From: Deltaproteobacteria bacterium
Lineage (GTDB): Bacteria; Myxococcota_A; Polyangia; Haliangiales; SHYZ01
Assembly: GCA_016210055.1 (NCBI GenBank)
Contig: JACQUZ010000067.1
Span: 1-39,844 of the forward strand
DNA length: 39,844 nt
Direction of reading: 5' to 3'
The position numbers and the translations under genes are program-made. Numbering within the stretch: position 1 is the stretch's first letter; each line of letters begins with the position of its first letter. This document shows, one piece after another, positions 1 to 9,131 of the stretch. The notes below the pieces were generated by a model, which was given only the letters and a program-made list of their open reading frames with translations, was not told the origin of the DNA and searched no databases.

Positions 1-384
1 AAGAACCCGACGACGGCCAAGAAGCGGTTCCGCGTCATTTCCATGTGCGACAACCTGTCGCTGCTCACCGCGTGGGCCAATGACGTGAGCTTCGACACGG
101 TATTCGCCGAGCAGCTCAAGGGGCTCGCCAGGCCAGGCGACGTCCTCCTGGTCATCACCGGGAGCGGGAACTCGCCAAACATCCTCCGTGCCCTCGAGAC
201 GGCGCAGGAGGTCGGCATGAAGACCCTCGGGTGGCTTGGCTTCGACGGAGGGAAGGCGCTGTCCCTCTGCGACCGAAGCATCTTGGTACGGACCCATGAC
301 TACGGCTTGGTCGAGAGCGCCCACGCCGTGCTGACGCATCTCATCACGTCATGGCTCATGGGATGCAGGGGAGGGGAGCCATGA
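1..384 (+). CDS. SIS-domain sugar isomerase, GmhA-like (5' end outside window)
   Basis: This is the C-terminal 127 residues of a sugar isomerase (SIS) protein; the start lies left of the window. The visible part has the SIS phosphosugar loop (TGSGNSPN), preceded by RPGDVLL as in phosphoheptose isomerases. Near the C-terminus is an E-x3-H-x4-H pattern (VESAHAVLTHL) matching the GmhA end region that carries catalytic Glu/His. GmhA converts sedoheptulose 7-phosphate to D-glycero-D-manno-heptose 7-phosphate, the first step to nucleotide heptoses. A heptose kinase, GmhB phosphatase and HddC-like transferase lie at 7768-10229, which supports that role. The stop overlaps the next gene's ATG (ATGA). 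Other SIS isomerases cannot be excluded from a fragment. Confidence 0.85.
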   Translation, partial: KNPTTAKKRFRVISMCDNLSLLTAWANDVSFDTVFAEQLKGLARPGDVLLVITGSGNSPNILRALETAQEVGMKTLGWLGFDGGKALSLCDRSILVRTHDYGLVESAHAVLTHLITSWLMGCRGGEP

Positions 385-1391
385 GATCCAGTGCGCTGAA
401 AAGAGAAGCGAGGGCAGTCCTGCCAGAGCCAGAGATCCTCAAGCGGCTCTACCTCGAGATGCTCCGCATCAGGCGCATCGAAGAGGTCATTGCCGATCAT
501 TACAAGGAGCAGGAGATGCGCTGTCCCGTGCACTTGTGCATTGGCCAGGAAGCTGTCTCCGCTGGCGCCTGCCTCGCGCTCGCCGCCCAGGATTACGTGA
601 TGAGCGGCCATCGCGCCCATGGGCATTACGTGGCCCGTGGCGGCGACATGAAGGCGATGGTCGCAGAGTTTTATGGCAAGGCTACCGGATGCTGCCGAGG
701 GATTGGCGGATCGATGCACCTCGTCGACAGGGCTGTAGGCTTCTTGGGCGCCACGCCCATCCTCGGGAGCACCATCCCAATGGCGGTGGGTGCGGCGTGG
801 GCCGCCCGCATGCGGGGCGAGGACAGGGTAGCCATGGTCTTCTTTGGCGATGGGGCGGCCGAGCAAGGGGTCCTTCATGAGGCGCTCAATTTTGCGGTCC
901 TAAAGAAGCTGCCTGTCGTGTTTCTGTGTGAGAACAACTTCTATTCCGTCTATTCGCCCCTTTCGGTCAGGCAGCCGAGCGGGCGCCAGATTTTCCAGGT
1001 GGCGGCGGGCCACGGGCTGCCAAGCGAGCAGGGGGACGGGAACGACGCCATCCAGGTCTACCAAAGGGCCACGTGGGCCGTGGACCACGCACGCTCTGGC
1101 GAGGGCCCGGTGTTCCTGGAGTTCTTGACCTACCGACTTCGCGAGCACTGCGGGCCGAATTACGACGATCAGCTCGGATACCGCCCACCGCAAGACGTGG
1201 AGCGGTGGACGCGATCCTGCCCGATCGCCCGGCTGCGAGACACCATGCTGAGTGTCGGGGCCGCGACCCAAGAAGAGATCGACGCGATTGCGGGATCCGT
1301 CGAACGAGAAGTCACGGAGGCCGTGGCCTTCGGGCGCGAAAGCCCGTTCCCCGAAGCAGCTCAATTGTGGGAGAACGTCCATGCTCGTTGA
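381..1391 (+). CDS. thiamine-diphosphate-dependent E1 enzyme, alpha subunit
   Basis: A 336-aa protein of the pyruvate/acetoin/branched-chain 2-oxoacid dehydrogenase E1-alpha family. The thiamine-diphosphate/Mg motif begins with GDG at residues 156-158 and ends with ENN at 184-186. The GHRAHGHYVARG stretch near residue 76 and GIGGSMH near 107 are also typical of E1-alpha. The start at 381 was chosen because it overlaps the upstream stop as ATGA and is preceded by a purine-rich GAGGGGAG; an in-frame ATG at 351 has weaker support. The beta subunit follows with an 11-base overlap. No E2 or E3 gene is nearby, so a central-metabolism dehydrogenase role is unlikely. Transfer of a two-carbon unit to a sugar is an alternative (inference). 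Confidence 0.9.
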   Translation: MRSSALKREARAVLPEPEILKRLYLEMLRIRRIEEVIADHYKEQEMRCPVHLCIGQEAVSAGACLALAAQDYVMSGHRAHGHYVARGGDMKAMVAEFYGKATGCCRGIGGSMHLVDRAVGFLGATPILGSTIPMAVGAAWAARMRGEDRVAMVFFGDGAAEQGVLHEALNFAVLKKLPVVFLCENNFYSVYSPLSVRQPSGRQIFQVAAGHGLPSEQGDGNDAIQVYQRATWAVDHARSGEGPVFLEFLTYRLREHCGPNYDDQLGYRPPQDVERWTRSCPIARLRDTMLSVGAATQEEIDAIAGSVEREVTEAVAFGRESPFPEAAQLWENVHAR

Positions 1392-2460
1392 AAGCTCGAA
1401 TCGTTGCCTGAAGTACTTCGAAGCCATTCGCGAGGCCACGGACCAATGCCTTGCCCACGACCCCAACGTGTACCTCATGGGGCTCGGGGTCCCCGACCCC
1501 AAGGGGGTCTTTGGCACCACGCTCGGCCTCGCGAAGAAGCACGGCGCCGATCGAGTCCTCGACATGCCGGCGGCGGAGAACGGCATGACCGGGGTGGCCA
1601 TCGGCTCGGCGCTGGTGGGGATGCGGCCCATCATGGTCCATCAGCGCATGGACTTCACCCTCCTCGCCATGGAGCAGCTCGTCAATCAGGCGGCCAAGTG
1701 GCATTACATGTTTGGGGGGAATGGGAAGGTGCCCCTCTGCGTCCGAATGATCGTTGGACGAGGTTGGGGGCAGGGGCCGCAGCACGCCCAGAGCTTTCAG
1801 GCATGGTTGGCGCACATCCCCGGCCTGAAAGTGGTCATGCCCACGACACCGCATGACGCCAAGGGGTTGCTCATCGCCAGCGTCGAGGACGATAACCCGG
1901 TGATCTTCATTGAACATCGCTGGCTGCACGGCATTAGCGGCCACGTGCCGGAAGAGATGTACCGGGTGCCGATCGGCAAGGCGCGTGTCGCCCGCGAGGG
2001 GAAAGACATCACCATCGCCTGTGTCTCCTACATGGCCCTCGAGGCCCTGCGCGCGGCCGACCTCCTCGCCCGCATGGGCGTGGAGGCTGAGGTCATTGAC
2101 CTCCGGACGATACGCCCTCTCGACCAAGAGACAATCATTGCGTCGGTACGAAAGACCGGAAGGCTAATCGTCACCGATACGGGCTGGACGACCTGCGGGG
2201 TATCCGCCGAAATCACGGCCATGGTGGCTGAACGGGCCCTGGGCGCGCTCAAGGCCGCGCCGCGCCGCATGGCCCTCCCGGACGTGCCCATTCCGACGAC
2301 GCGCGCCCTGGCCGACCTCATCTATCCGCGAGCAAGAGACCTGGCGAGGGCGGTGCTCGAGATGATGCGACGGGATGCGCCCGACTGGCCGGACCTGGCC
2401 GACGATCCGTCGCACGGCCGTCTCGACGTGCCAGACCCGGGCTTCACCGGGCCGTTCTAG
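1381..2460 (+). CDS. thiamine-diphosphate-dependent E1 enzyme, beta subunit
   Basis: A 359-aa partner of the alpha subunit, from the transketolase central/C-terminal family. Visible family features are the N-terminal FEAIREATDQ and DPNVYLMG region, the conserved Glu context MPAAENGMTGVAIG, and the C-terminal domain with VIDLRTIRPLD and VTDTGWTTCG. The ATG at 1381 lies inside the end of the alpha gene, as usual for E1 alpha/beta pairs, and gives a normal-length protein. The two subunits should form an alpha2beta2 enzyme that decarboxylates a 2-oxoacid. In this context it may feed a sugar-modification reaction rather than lipoyl-E2; that is inference. Two sugar aminotransferases follow directly. 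Confidence 0.9.
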   Translation: MLVESSNRCLKYFEAIREATDQCLAHDPNVYLMGLGVPDPKGVFGTTLGLAKKHGADRVLDMPAAENGMTGVAIGSALVGMRPIMVHQRMDFTLLAMEQLVNQAAKWHYMFGGNGKVPLCVRMIVGRGWGQGPQHAQSFQAWLAHIPGLKVVMPTTPHDAKGLLIASVEDDNPVIFIEHRWLHGISGHVPEEMYRVPIGKARVAREGKDITIACVSYMALEALRAADLLARMGVEAEVIDLRTIRPLDQETIIASVRKTGRLIVTDTGWTTCGVSAEITAMVAERALGALKAAPRRMALPDVPIPTTRALADLIYPRARDLARAVLEMMRRDAPDWPDLADDPSHGRLDVPDPGFTGPF

Positions 2461-2469
2461 GAGGCGACG

Positions 2470-3591
2470 ATGGACGTCAAGGTCCCCTACGTGGACATCG
2501 CGAGGCAGCATTCGCCTCTCAAGCAGGAGCTCCTGGAAGCAGTGGCCAGGGTCATCGATCACGGGAATTTCATCCTTGGGCCCGAGGTGATCGAATTCGA
2601 GAGCCACTTCGCCGACCTGTGTGGAGTCAGGCACGCCGTCGGCGTGAACTCAGGAACGGACGCGCTGGTGCTCGCCTTGAAGGTGCTGGGCGTTGGCCCA
2701 GGGGATGAAGTGATTACCGTCCCCAATTCCTTCGTGGCGACCGTGTCCGCCGTCAAGATCGTCGGTGCGACGCCCGTCCTCGTGGACGTGCGCGATGACC
2801 TCAACATGGATCCCGCGATGATTGAGGCTGCCCTCACGCCGCGAACCAAGGTCATCCTCCCCGTGCACCTGACCGGTCGCTCTTGTGACATGGACGCGGT
2901 GCTGCGGATCGCCGAGGCCCACCGCCTTCGTGTCGTCGAGGACTGCGCGCAGGCAGTGCTGGCGGAGCACCGCGGCCGGCGGGTCGGCTCCTTGGGGACC
3001 ATCGGCTGCTTTAGCCTTCACCCTCTCAAGACGCTCAATGCCTGTGGCGACGGAGGGATCCTCACCACGAGCGACCCAGAGCTTGCAGAGCGGCTGCGCG
3101 TGGAGCGCAACATCGGCCTCAAGACGCGAGAGGATTGCGTGGCGTTCGCCGGCAATTCCCGCCTGGACACCATGCAGGCGGCGATGCTCCTCGTCAAGCT
3201 CCGGCACCTCGAGACCTGGACGCAAAAGCGCCGGAGGAACGCCCATTATTACCAAGAGCAGCTCCGAGACATCCCAGGGCTGATGCTGCCGCTCGAGCGG
3301 GACGGTGAGCGGTGCGTCTACCACACGTTCGTCATCCAAGCCGAACGTCGCGATGAGCTCAAGACCCACCTCGAATCGAGAGGGATTGGAACGAGTATCC
3401 ATTACCCAATTCCGATTCACTTGCAGACCGCTGGGCAATCATTGGGCCATCCGGCGGGCGCGTTTCCGGTCGCCGAGAGGCAAGCCCGGCGAATCCTGAG
3501 CCTTCCCATCTACCCAGAGCTTGCCACGGCCCAATTGGACCACGTGGTAACGGCGATTCGCGACTTTTACCGAAAAGGAGCGCGGCAATGA
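2470..3591 (+). CDS. DegT/DnrJ/EryC1/StrS-family sugar aminotransferase (first copy)
   Basis: A 373-aa PLP-dependent aminotransferase of the DegT/DnrJ/EryC1/StrS family, which aminates keto-sugars attached to nucleotides. The substrate-loop start [10 protein letters not shown], the [13 protein letters not shown]-phosphate region near residue 61, the VEDCAQA Asp near 157 and the PLP-binding Lys187 in HPLKTLN are all visible. The C-terminal half has the family signature [10 protein letters not shown]. The start has an AGGAGGCGACG leader after the E1-beta stop, and its stop overlaps the next gene as ATGA. It is clearly paralogous to the following gene but well diverged, so the two probably act on different keto-sugars or positions. 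The substrate cannot be read from sequence. Confidence 0.93.
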   Translation: MDVKVPYVDIARQHSPLKQELLEAVARVIDHGNFILGPEVIEFESHFADLCGVRHAVGVNSGTDALVLALKVLGVGPGDEVITVPNSFVATVSAVKIVGATPVLVDVRDDLNMDPAMIEAALTPRTKVILPVHLTGRSCDMDAVLRIAEAHRLRVVEDCAQAVLAEHRGRRVGSLGTIGCFSLHPLKTLNACGDGGILTTSDPELAERLRVERNIGLKTREDCVAFAGNSRLDTMQAAMLLVKLRHLETWTQKRRRNAHYYQEQLRDIPGLMLPLERDGERCVYHTFVIQAERRDELKTHLESRGIGTSIHYPIPIHLQTAGQSLGHPAGAFPVAERQARRILSLPIYPELATAQLDHVVTAIRDFYRKGARQ

Positions 3592-4709
3592 AGGTTCCGT
3601 TCTCGTACTTGGACCAGCAGTTTGCGGACCTCGACCCCTACCTCGACGACATCCGACGCTTGATGGCCACCGGTGACCTGACCCTCGGCAATGTAGTGTC
3701 CCAGTTCGAGGGGAAATTCGCCGCCCTCTGCCAGGCGCCCCACGCGGTGGGAGTGGGGAGTGGGACGGACGCGATCGCCATGTCCCTCAAGGCCCTGGGG
3801 GTCGGACACGGTGACGAGGTGATTACGACGACAATGACCTTCATTGCCACCGTTGGGGCCATCGTCAAGATTGGGGCGCGGCCGGTCTTCGTCGACTCCG
3901 AAGACGGGTTTGTCATCGATCCATCCAAGATCGAAGCTGCGATCACCCCTCGCACGCGTGCGATCGTGCCGGTGCATTACACGGGCAACGTGGCCGACAT
4001 GCCGGCCATCATGGACATCGCAAGGCGCCACGACTTGCAGGTGGTGGAAGACGCCTGCCAGTCCATCCTCGGGGCCATTTCGGGCCAGGGGGTTGGATCC
4101 TGGGGGGAGACCGCGTGCTTTAGCCTTCACCCGCTCAAGAACCTGAACGTGTGGGGAGACGGTGGCGTGATTGTCACCCGCTCGGACAAGCTGGCAGAGA
4201 AGCTACGCCTGCTCCGCAACCATGGCCTGGTCAATCGCGACGAGGTGTCGACCTTCGGGTGGAACTCGCGCTTGGACAGCCTCCATGCAGTGATTGGCAA
4301 TCGCTTGATTGAGACCACTGAATGGATCACGAAACGCCGAATCGAGCATGCCGAGCGATACGACGCGGCCCTGGCGGGACTACCCGAGTTCATCGCGGTA
4401 CCAAGGCGCAGGCCTGGGGTGCGCCACGTGGTTCACCTGTACATGGTGCGCGTGAAGCGCCGGGACGAGCTGCTCAAGTTCCTCCAGGATCGAGGCATTG
4501 AGGCCAAGGTGCATTACCCCATCCCGGTCCACCTGCAGGAGGCGGCACGCGCCCTTGGCTACAAGGAAGGCGATTTCCCAGTCGCCGAAGCTGACTGCCG
4601 AAACATCATTACCCTGCCGGTGCACCAGCACCTTGGCACCGAGCAAGTCGACCACGTCATCGCGAGGGTGCGCGAGTTCTACCTCCGCGGAGAAGGGCGT
4701 CGGCAATGA
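3588..4709 (+). CDS. DegT/DnrJ/EryC1/StrS-family sugar aminotransferase (second copy)
   Basis: A second 373-aa PLP-dependent sugar aminotransferase, of the same length as its upstream neighbour. It has [10 protein letters not shown] at the N-terminus, [15 protein letters not shown] near residue 58, VEDACQS near 153, Lys184 in HPLKNLN as the Schiff-base lysine, and [11 protein letters not shown] near the end. It overlaps genes on both sides by four bases (ATGA), so it is translated as part of the operon. Two such enzymes in one operon suggest a sugar with two amino groups or two different amino sugars (inference). The acceptor is unknown. Confidence 0.93.
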   Translation: MKVPFSYLDQQFADLDPYLDDIRRLMATGDLTLGNVVSQFEGKFAALCQAPHAVGVGSGTDAIAMSLKALGVGHGDEVITTTMTFIATVGAIVKIGARPVFVDSEDGFVIDPSKIEAAITPRTRAIVPVHYTGNVADMPAIMDIARRHDLQVVEDACQSILGAISGQGVGSWGETACFSLHPLKNLNVWGDGGVIVTRSDKLAEKLRLLRNHGLVNRDEVSTFGWNSRLDSLHAVIGNRLIETTEWITKRRIEHAERYDAALAGLPEFIAVPRRRPGVRHVVHLYMVRVKRRDELLKFLQDRGIEAKVHYPIPVHLQEAARALGYKEGDFPVAEADCRNIITLPVHQHLGTEQVDHVIARVREFYLRGEGRRQ

Positions 4710-5791
4710 GCAGCACGCAGTCGAAGCTCGTGTACGAAGAAGTCGTCGCCGGTTACTGGGAGAGCTTGGCGACCGTCCTTAGGGGGTTCGTCCCGGCGAC
4801 GAGCTTCCCGTTCCTCGAGACGTGGGTGCACGATGAGGACGACGCCAGCAGCATCTTGAACATCCTAGACGCGGCGAGTGGTGCCGGGCTCTCCTCGGTA
4901 ACAATCGTGGTTGGGCAGGCGACACTTGAGAGGATGGATCAAGGCCGCCTGCGTGAAGAGGCTGCCAAGCTTGGCAGGGTGCGCGAAGAAGCCCGAGACG
5001 GGGGGCTGGAGCTCGAGGTCACGTTCCGCACGGCGCCCGTCGCGCTCCATGTTTCGCCAGCCTACCGGGCGAATCTCGCCTCCGTGCTCAAGTCGTGCTC
5101 CCACGAGCGGGGGCTCGGGACGGCCGACGAGAGGCCTGAAGAGGGGCTGGTCCTAGCCAATGCCACGCGGGAAGGCATCACTCTATCTGCCTTGATCGAT
5201 CCCAAGCAACACGTGATCACCCGGGCGGCGCACCGAGGCGGTCGCTCTGCCGTCGAGCGAGGCATCATGGAAGGGCTCTGCCAGGAAATCGAGGGCACGC
5301 CGATTCTCGAGGCCGCCGATCACGGCGTGCTCCGCCTCGAGCACCGGCTTCGCGATCCCCTAATGCCCCGGCCGGTGCCCGGAGTGGTGATGCCGGAGAA
5401 CGCAGATCCTGCCCTTGCCCTTCCATTGGCCCTCGTGAGGGACCTCCTTCGGGACTATCGGCGACAGGCCGGCTACCGTGAGACGCTAAGCGAGTACGAG
5501 CCCGCAGTGTCGGCGGCTTGGATGCGCCTCTCAGAGGGTGAGGCCATGGAACGGATTCGACGGGCATTGGCGGCCAACCTGCTGGGGGATGGCGTGGCGG
5601 TGGTTGGCCTCGAGCACGGCAGGCGGGTGACCTTGCGCTTTGGCCAGGGAGTGGACGCAAAAAACCAGCAGGGGCGTGCCATGGCCATTGAGCGTCTTCT
5701 CCAAGACAGCCTGGAGCCCAGCCTGGAAGTCTTGCTTGAGCCAAAGCAGGACGCCCTGAGCATCCGGCTCAAGAACGGAGCAAGGTCATGA
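4706..5791 (+). CDS. unrecognised 361-aa protein in glycan operon
   Basis: I do not recognise this protein. It is soluble and cysteine-poor, with no signal peptide or membrane segment. The N-terminal third is mixed alpha/beta, with hydrophobic SSVTIVVGQ followed by a charged helical stretch. The middle has a striking ordered segment ([19 protein letters not shown], then [11 protein letters not shown]). The last 90 residues look like a small alpha/beta domain ([17 protein letters not shown]). The EAADHGV segment is faintly reminiscent of NifU-type scaffold proteins, but the metal-binding cysteines are absent, so I do not assign that. It overlaps the aminotransferase upstream and the radical SAM gene downstream by four bases each, so it probably works with them. 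Confidence 0.85.
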   Translation: MSSTQSKLVYEEVVAGYWESLATVLRGFVPATSFPFLETWVHDEDDASSILNILDAASGAGLSSVTIVVGQATLERMDQGRLREEAAKLGRVREEARDGGLELEVTFRTAPVALHVSPAYRANLASVLKSCSHERGLGTADERPEEGLVLANATREGITLSALIDPKQHVITRAAHRGGRSAVERGIMEGLCQEIEGTPILEAADHGVLRLEHRLRDPLMPRPVPGVVMPENADPALALPLALVRDLLRDYRRQAGYRETLSEYEPAVSAAWMRLSEGEAMERIRRALAANLLGDGVAVVGLEHGRRVTLRFGQGVDAKNQQGRAMAIERLLQDSLEPSLEVLLEPKQDALSIRLKNGARS

Positions 5792-6924
5792 GCGGCCAGA
5801 GCAGCGTGGCTGGTGAGCTGACTGAAAAACTGATCCTCGATGGTACGAAGATCGGCTGGCACGAGGACCGGGTGCGTGCGTGGGAGCGCGGCGAGAGGGT
5901 CGCCCCTATCACCATCGACATGGCGCTGACGCGTGCCTGCAATTATGCGTGCAGCTTCTGCTACGCCATGCTTCAGGAGAACGATCGGCAGGTCATTACA
6001 ACAGAAGTCATGCAGCGCTTCCTCGACGACTGCGCCGAGGTCGGGGTGAAGGGGATTAGCCTCGTCTCGGACGGGGAGAGCACGCTCTCCCCAGCCTACG
6101 TGCCCACCGTCAAGTTGGGCCACGAGCGGGGCATCTCGATGGCCTCGGGGACGAACGGCTTCATCTTCACGAAGCGGGTTCTGGAGGAAATCCTCCCACG
6201 CCTCACCTACCTGCGGATCAACTTCTCGGCCGGCACGCGCGAGCGTTACGCGGAGATCATGGGGGTGAGGCCAGAGTGGTTCGACAGGGTCGTCCACAAC
6301 ATCCGGGACATGGTGGAGATCAAGCGAGCACGCAACCTGCCCGTGACCATCGGCATGCAGATGGTGCTGAGGCCACAGGACGCCGACCAGATCATGACCT
6401 TCGCGCGGCTCGGTAAGGAGCTGCGCCCTGATTACGCGATCATCAAGCACTGTTCCGACAACGAGGACGGCTCATTAGGCGTCGATTACGATGGATATGC
6501 CCGGCTTTACGAGCTCCTCAAGCGAGCCGAGGAGCTCTCCGATGAGGAATACCGTGTCGTGGTGAAGTGGTCGAAGATCGACACGCAGGGGAAGCGCGCG
6601 TATCAGCGTTGCTACGGGCCGCCGTTCATCCTCCAGATCTCCGGTTCTGGGCTCGTCGCGCCCTGCGGGATGCTCTTCAACGAGCGGTACAAGAAGCTCC
6701 ACATGGGAAACATCGTGGAGCAGCGCTTCAAGGACATCCTCGCGAGCGATCGCTACTGGGAGGTCATGAACCACCTGGCCTCACCCAAGTTCAACGCGCA
6801 GAGGATGTGCGGCACGTTGTGCCTCCAGCACAAGGTGAACGAGTACCTCGACGGATACAAGAAAGGCCTGGTCCAGCTCGGGCCGCCGCCGGGTCCAGCG
6901 CCCGCGCATCTCAACTTCATCTAG
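5788..6924 (+). CDS. radical SAM enzyme with SPASM-like C-terminus
   Basis: A 378-aa radical SAM protein. Cys51, Cys55 and Cys58 (ACNYACSFCYA) form the CX3CX2C motif for the 4Fe-4S cluster that cleaves S-adenosylmethionine. VSDGESTLSP follows at the SAM-binding strand. The C-terminal third has further cysteines (QRCYGPPF, VAPCGMLF, then C341 and C345 in MCGTLC) and the phrase HMGNI, as in SPASM/twitch domains that bind auxiliary clusters. Family members carry out radical reactions on peptides, sugars or small molecules; the substrate here is unknown. The ATG overlaps the upstream stop (ATGA). In a sugar operon, a radical dehydration, epimerisation or deoxygenation of a sugar is plausible, but a peptide substrate such as flagellin is also possible. 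Confidence 0.92.
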   Translation: MSGQSSVAGELTEKLILDGTKIGWHEDRVRAWERGERVAPITIDMALTRACNYACSFCYAMLQENDRQVITTEVMQRFLDDCAEVGVKGISLVSDGESTLSPAYVPTVKLGHERGISMASGTNGFIFTKRVLEEILPRLTYLRINFSAGTRERYAEIMGVRPEWFDRVVHNIRDMVEIKRARNLPVTIGMQMVLRPQDADQIMTFARLGKELRPDYAIIKHCSDNEDGSLGVDYDGYARLYELLKRAEELSDEEYRVVVKWSKIDTQGKRAYQRCYGPPFILQISGSGLVAPCGMLFNERYKKLHMGNIVEQRFKDILASDRYWEVMNHLASPKFNAQRMCGTLCLQHKVNEYLDGYKKGLVQLGPPPGPAPAHLNFI

Positions 6925-6950
6925 CGAAGGGCCACGCAAGGGGGCTTGCC

Positions 6951-7781
6951 ATGAAGATTCGGGGGTTCTCGGTCGTCACCGGCGCCAAGCACGCGCGCTA
7001 TTTCGAAGAGCATTGCCTTCGCTCGGCCTGCCAGGAGGAGAACCTCCGAGCGCTGCGCGACGTGGAGTTCGAGTGGCATGTCTACACCGACGCTCCTCGC
7101 CTGCGGCTCCCTGACACGTTGCACTTCGTGGTGAAACCGGCCGTGGAGCAAACGGTGGCCCTGATGGAAGCGGTCGCCTCATGCCAAGAGCGCGATCAGC
7201 GCTTGCTCATGGCGCCGCCTGACACCTTCTTTGGAGATGGCTCGCTCCGCAGCCTCATCGAATGCGCCTACGGGCACGACACGTCGGTGGCAGCGCCGCA
7301 CGTGCGGGTGGTGGCCACAGAGTTCGAGCGGCGCCTTCCGGCGGGTCGCGTACCAAATCCCGAGCTCGTTTCCATTGCCTTCGACAGCCTCCACGGGTCG
7401 TGGAAGGACTCCTTCGTCGGCAAGAACCCAAGTCGCAGCTTCTTCGGCGGCGTCGTGGTCAAGCAGATCAATGAGAAGCTCTATGTCGTGCAGCACATGC
7501 TGCCTACCTACTTCCTCGCCCGGTTCCTCGAGGAGGACGTGAAGTTCTTCGAGCGCGGTCAGTCCCAGGACTGGGACTGGCGGTGGCCCGAGTACACGGC
7601 GCTCGATGGGCGGCACCGGGTCATTTGCTCCTCGGACGCCTTCTTCGCCGTGGAGCTGACAGATCCGGGGAGCAACCTGGCCGAGCTGTCGCCCAAGCGT
7701 CCTGTCGTCGACGATTTCTACGAATCGTGCGTTCACAACCTGGTCAACCGGCAGATGCTCTGCGTGTTCAGGCGCGCGTGA
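6951..7781 (+). CDS. possible glycosyltransferase, 276 aa
   Basis: I cannot assign this protein firmly. It starts MKIRGFSVVTGAKH with an AGGGGG ribosome site 26 bases after the radical SAM stop. The N-terminal half resembles the nucleotide-binding half of a GT-A-type fold: a first strand with FSVVT, HVYTDAP near 45, and LMAPPDTFFGDGSL near 96 in the place where GT-A enzymes carry an acidic metal site. Later segments (SFFGGVVVKQI, DFYESCVHNLVNR) give no further clue. There is no signal peptide or membrane segment. Its position at the end of a sugar operon makes a glycosyl- or other sugar transferase the best guess. Its last 14 bases overlap the 3' end of the opposite-strand nucleotidyltransferase gene. 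Confidence 0.8.
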   Translation: MKIRGFSVVTGAKHARYFEEHCLRSACQEENLRALRDVEFEWHVYTDAPRLRLPDTLHFVVKPAVEQTVALMEAVASCQERDQRLLMAPPDTFFGDGSLRSLIECAYGHDTSVAAPHVRVVATEFERRLPAGRVPNPELVSIAFDSLHGSWKDSFVGKNPSRSFFGGVVVKQINEKLYVVQHMLPTYFLARFLEEDVKFFERGQSQDWDWRWPEYTALDGRHRVICSSDAFFAVELTDPGSNLAELSPKRPVVDDFYESCVHNLVNRQMLCVFRRA

Positions 7782-8499
7782 GTGGGGTCCACGGGCGCTC
7801 CTGGACCGCCTGCCTCGCCTGGCTCAGGCGTTCCGGGGAGTCCACCGCGCAGCGGAAGCCGGTCAAAGGAAAGCCGCGCACCACACCGCGGGCGACGAGC
7901 CCTTGAAACACCTCGGCGGGGAGATCCGACGGACGACCACTCGGAATCTCGCCCAACACGGAAGGCTCGAGCACGCACGCCCCCGAGAAGACCCAGTGTG
8001 GTTCGCGGCCAGGCGCGGGCGTAACGGCCGGGCGCTCCAGAAACCTCGTGACTCTCCGTTCTGAATCCATGGTGACAAAGCTGTTGGACTTGGCGCGCTG
8101 GTGGAGGAGAAGGGTCGCCTCTGCGCCGCTCTGCGCGTGTGATTCGGCCATTGCAGTGAAATCGTGATCGGACAGAATGTCCCCATACTGCACGAGGAAT
8201 GGGCCATCGCGCAGGAGCGACTCGACCTTCTTCAAGGCGCCCGCAGTGCCGAGGAGCTCTTGCTCGAACGAGTATGTGATACGCACGCCAAGCCGTGAAC
8301 CATTACCAAAATGGTTGACGATGTGATCACCGAGGTAATGGAGATTAACGATTAGATCGCGAAAACCATGCTTCGCCAAGTGACCGATGATGTGTTGAAG
8401 GAGCGGCACCCCACCAACATCGAGCATCGGCTTTGGCAAGTCCCGTGCATGGTCCAAGAGCCGCGTGCCTCGGCCTGCGCAGAGGATCATGGCTTTCAT
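7768..8499 (-). CDS. hddC: sugar-phosphate nucleotidyltransferase, HddC-like
   Basis: A 243-aa protein of the NTP_transferase family (hexose/heptose-1-phosphate guanylyl- or thymidylyl-transferases). The signature MILCAGRGTRL, then LPKPMLDVGGVPLL, binds the nucleoside triphosphate; VQYGDILSDHD carries the metal-binding Asp; FLERP near 160 is typical of the sugar-binding part. The start at 8499 overlaps the GmhB stop, and the protein then begins in register with the family. It would activate a sugar 1-phosphate. Next to GmhB and a heptose kinase, D-glycero-D-manno-heptose 1-phosphate is the likely substrate, giving GDP-heptose as HddC does. The nucleotide used cannot be read from sequence. Confidence 0.88.
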   Translation of the reverse strand: MKAMILCAGRGTRLLDHARDLPKPMLDVGGVPLLQHIIGHLAKHGFRDLIVNLHYLGDHIVNHFGNGSRLGVRITYSFEQELLGTAGALKKVESLLRDGPFLVQYGDILSDHDFTAMAESHAQSGAEATLLLHQRAKSNSFVTMDSERRVTRFLERPAVTPAPGREPHWVFSGACVLEPSVLGEIPSGRPSDLPAEVFQGLVARGVVRGFPLTGFRCAVDSPERLSQARQAVQERPWTPLTRA

Positions 8500-9122
8500 G
8501 GAGACGCCCCTTGCTCCAGGATCCAGCGCGCCGCTTCGCCGAGGTCCCGGCACGTCCTTTGCGGCGCGACTGCCTCGTCGGGCGGATCGCTCGTCACGAT
8601 CAGAGGTTCGGCGTGCTTGCCGGTTTCCACGAGAACCGTGCGGCATCCTGCTCGGGCACCCGCCCAGACGTCGGTCAGGCGGTCACCAACCATGAAGCTC
8701 GTTGATGGATCCACATCACGCTCCGTGCTCGCTCGGAGAATGAGCCCAGGCCGTGGCTTGCGGCAATCGCACGCCCGTCGGTATTCGGGCAGGTTGGCGT
8801 GGGGATGATGCGGGCAAAAATAGAAGCCGTCGAGGTGAGGCGCACCGCACGCGCGGAGTTCCCATTGCACGTGCTCGTGGAGCTCGCAGGCAGCGGCCTC
8901 GCTCAGGATGCCCCTGGCTACCGACGCTTGGTTGCTGATGACCACCAGGAGGTATCCGGCCTGGCGGAGCTTGGCGAGGGCCTCCGCGGCCCCTGCGAGG
9001 ACACGGATATCCTCGGGTCGGGCGAGAAGGCCAACGTCCTCGACGAGAACCCCGTCCCGGTCGAGAAACACTGCCTTCCCCTTGCGAGCACGCCAGCGCC
9101 CCACCTCGACGGGAAGTCCCAT
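8496..9122 (-). CDS. gmhB: D-glycero-D-manno-heptose 1,7-bisphosphate 7-phosphatase GmhB
   Basis: A 208-aa HAD-superfamily phosphatase of the GmhB/histidinol-phosphatase subfamily. FLDRDGVL near residue 19 provides the nucleophile Asp and the acid/base Asp. SNQASVARG near 63 is motif II. The zinc-binding set CPHHPH followed by CDCRKPRPG near 103-122 is characteristic of GmhB. MVGDRLTD is motif IV. It removes the 7-phosphate from heptose 1,7-bisphosphate in the cytoplasm. It lies nine bases downstream of the heptose kinase and overlaps the nucleotidyltransferase by four bases, so three consecutive pathway steps are adjacent. Confidence 0.94.
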   Translation of the reverse strand: MGLPVEVGRWRARKGKAVFLDRDGVLVEDVGLLARPEDIRVLAGAAEALAKLRQAGYLLVVISNQASVARGILSEAAACELHEHVQWELRACGAPHLDGFYFCPHHPHANLPEYRRACDCRKPRPGLILRASTERDVDPSTSFMVGDRLTDVWAGARAGCRTVLVETGKHAEPLIVTSDPPDEAVAPQRTCRDLGEAARWILEQGASP

Positions 9123-9131
9123 TGCAGGCGC

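Noticed and set aside
1252..1380. Longer in-frame start for the E1 beta subunit
   Set aside because: The extra 43 residues are low-complexity and overlap the alpha gene; the ATG at 1381 gives the family N-terminus.
4706..5791. NifU-like iron-sulfur scaffold identity for the 361-aa protein
   Set aside because: Only a faint resemblance in one segment, and the cluster-binding cysteines are missing.
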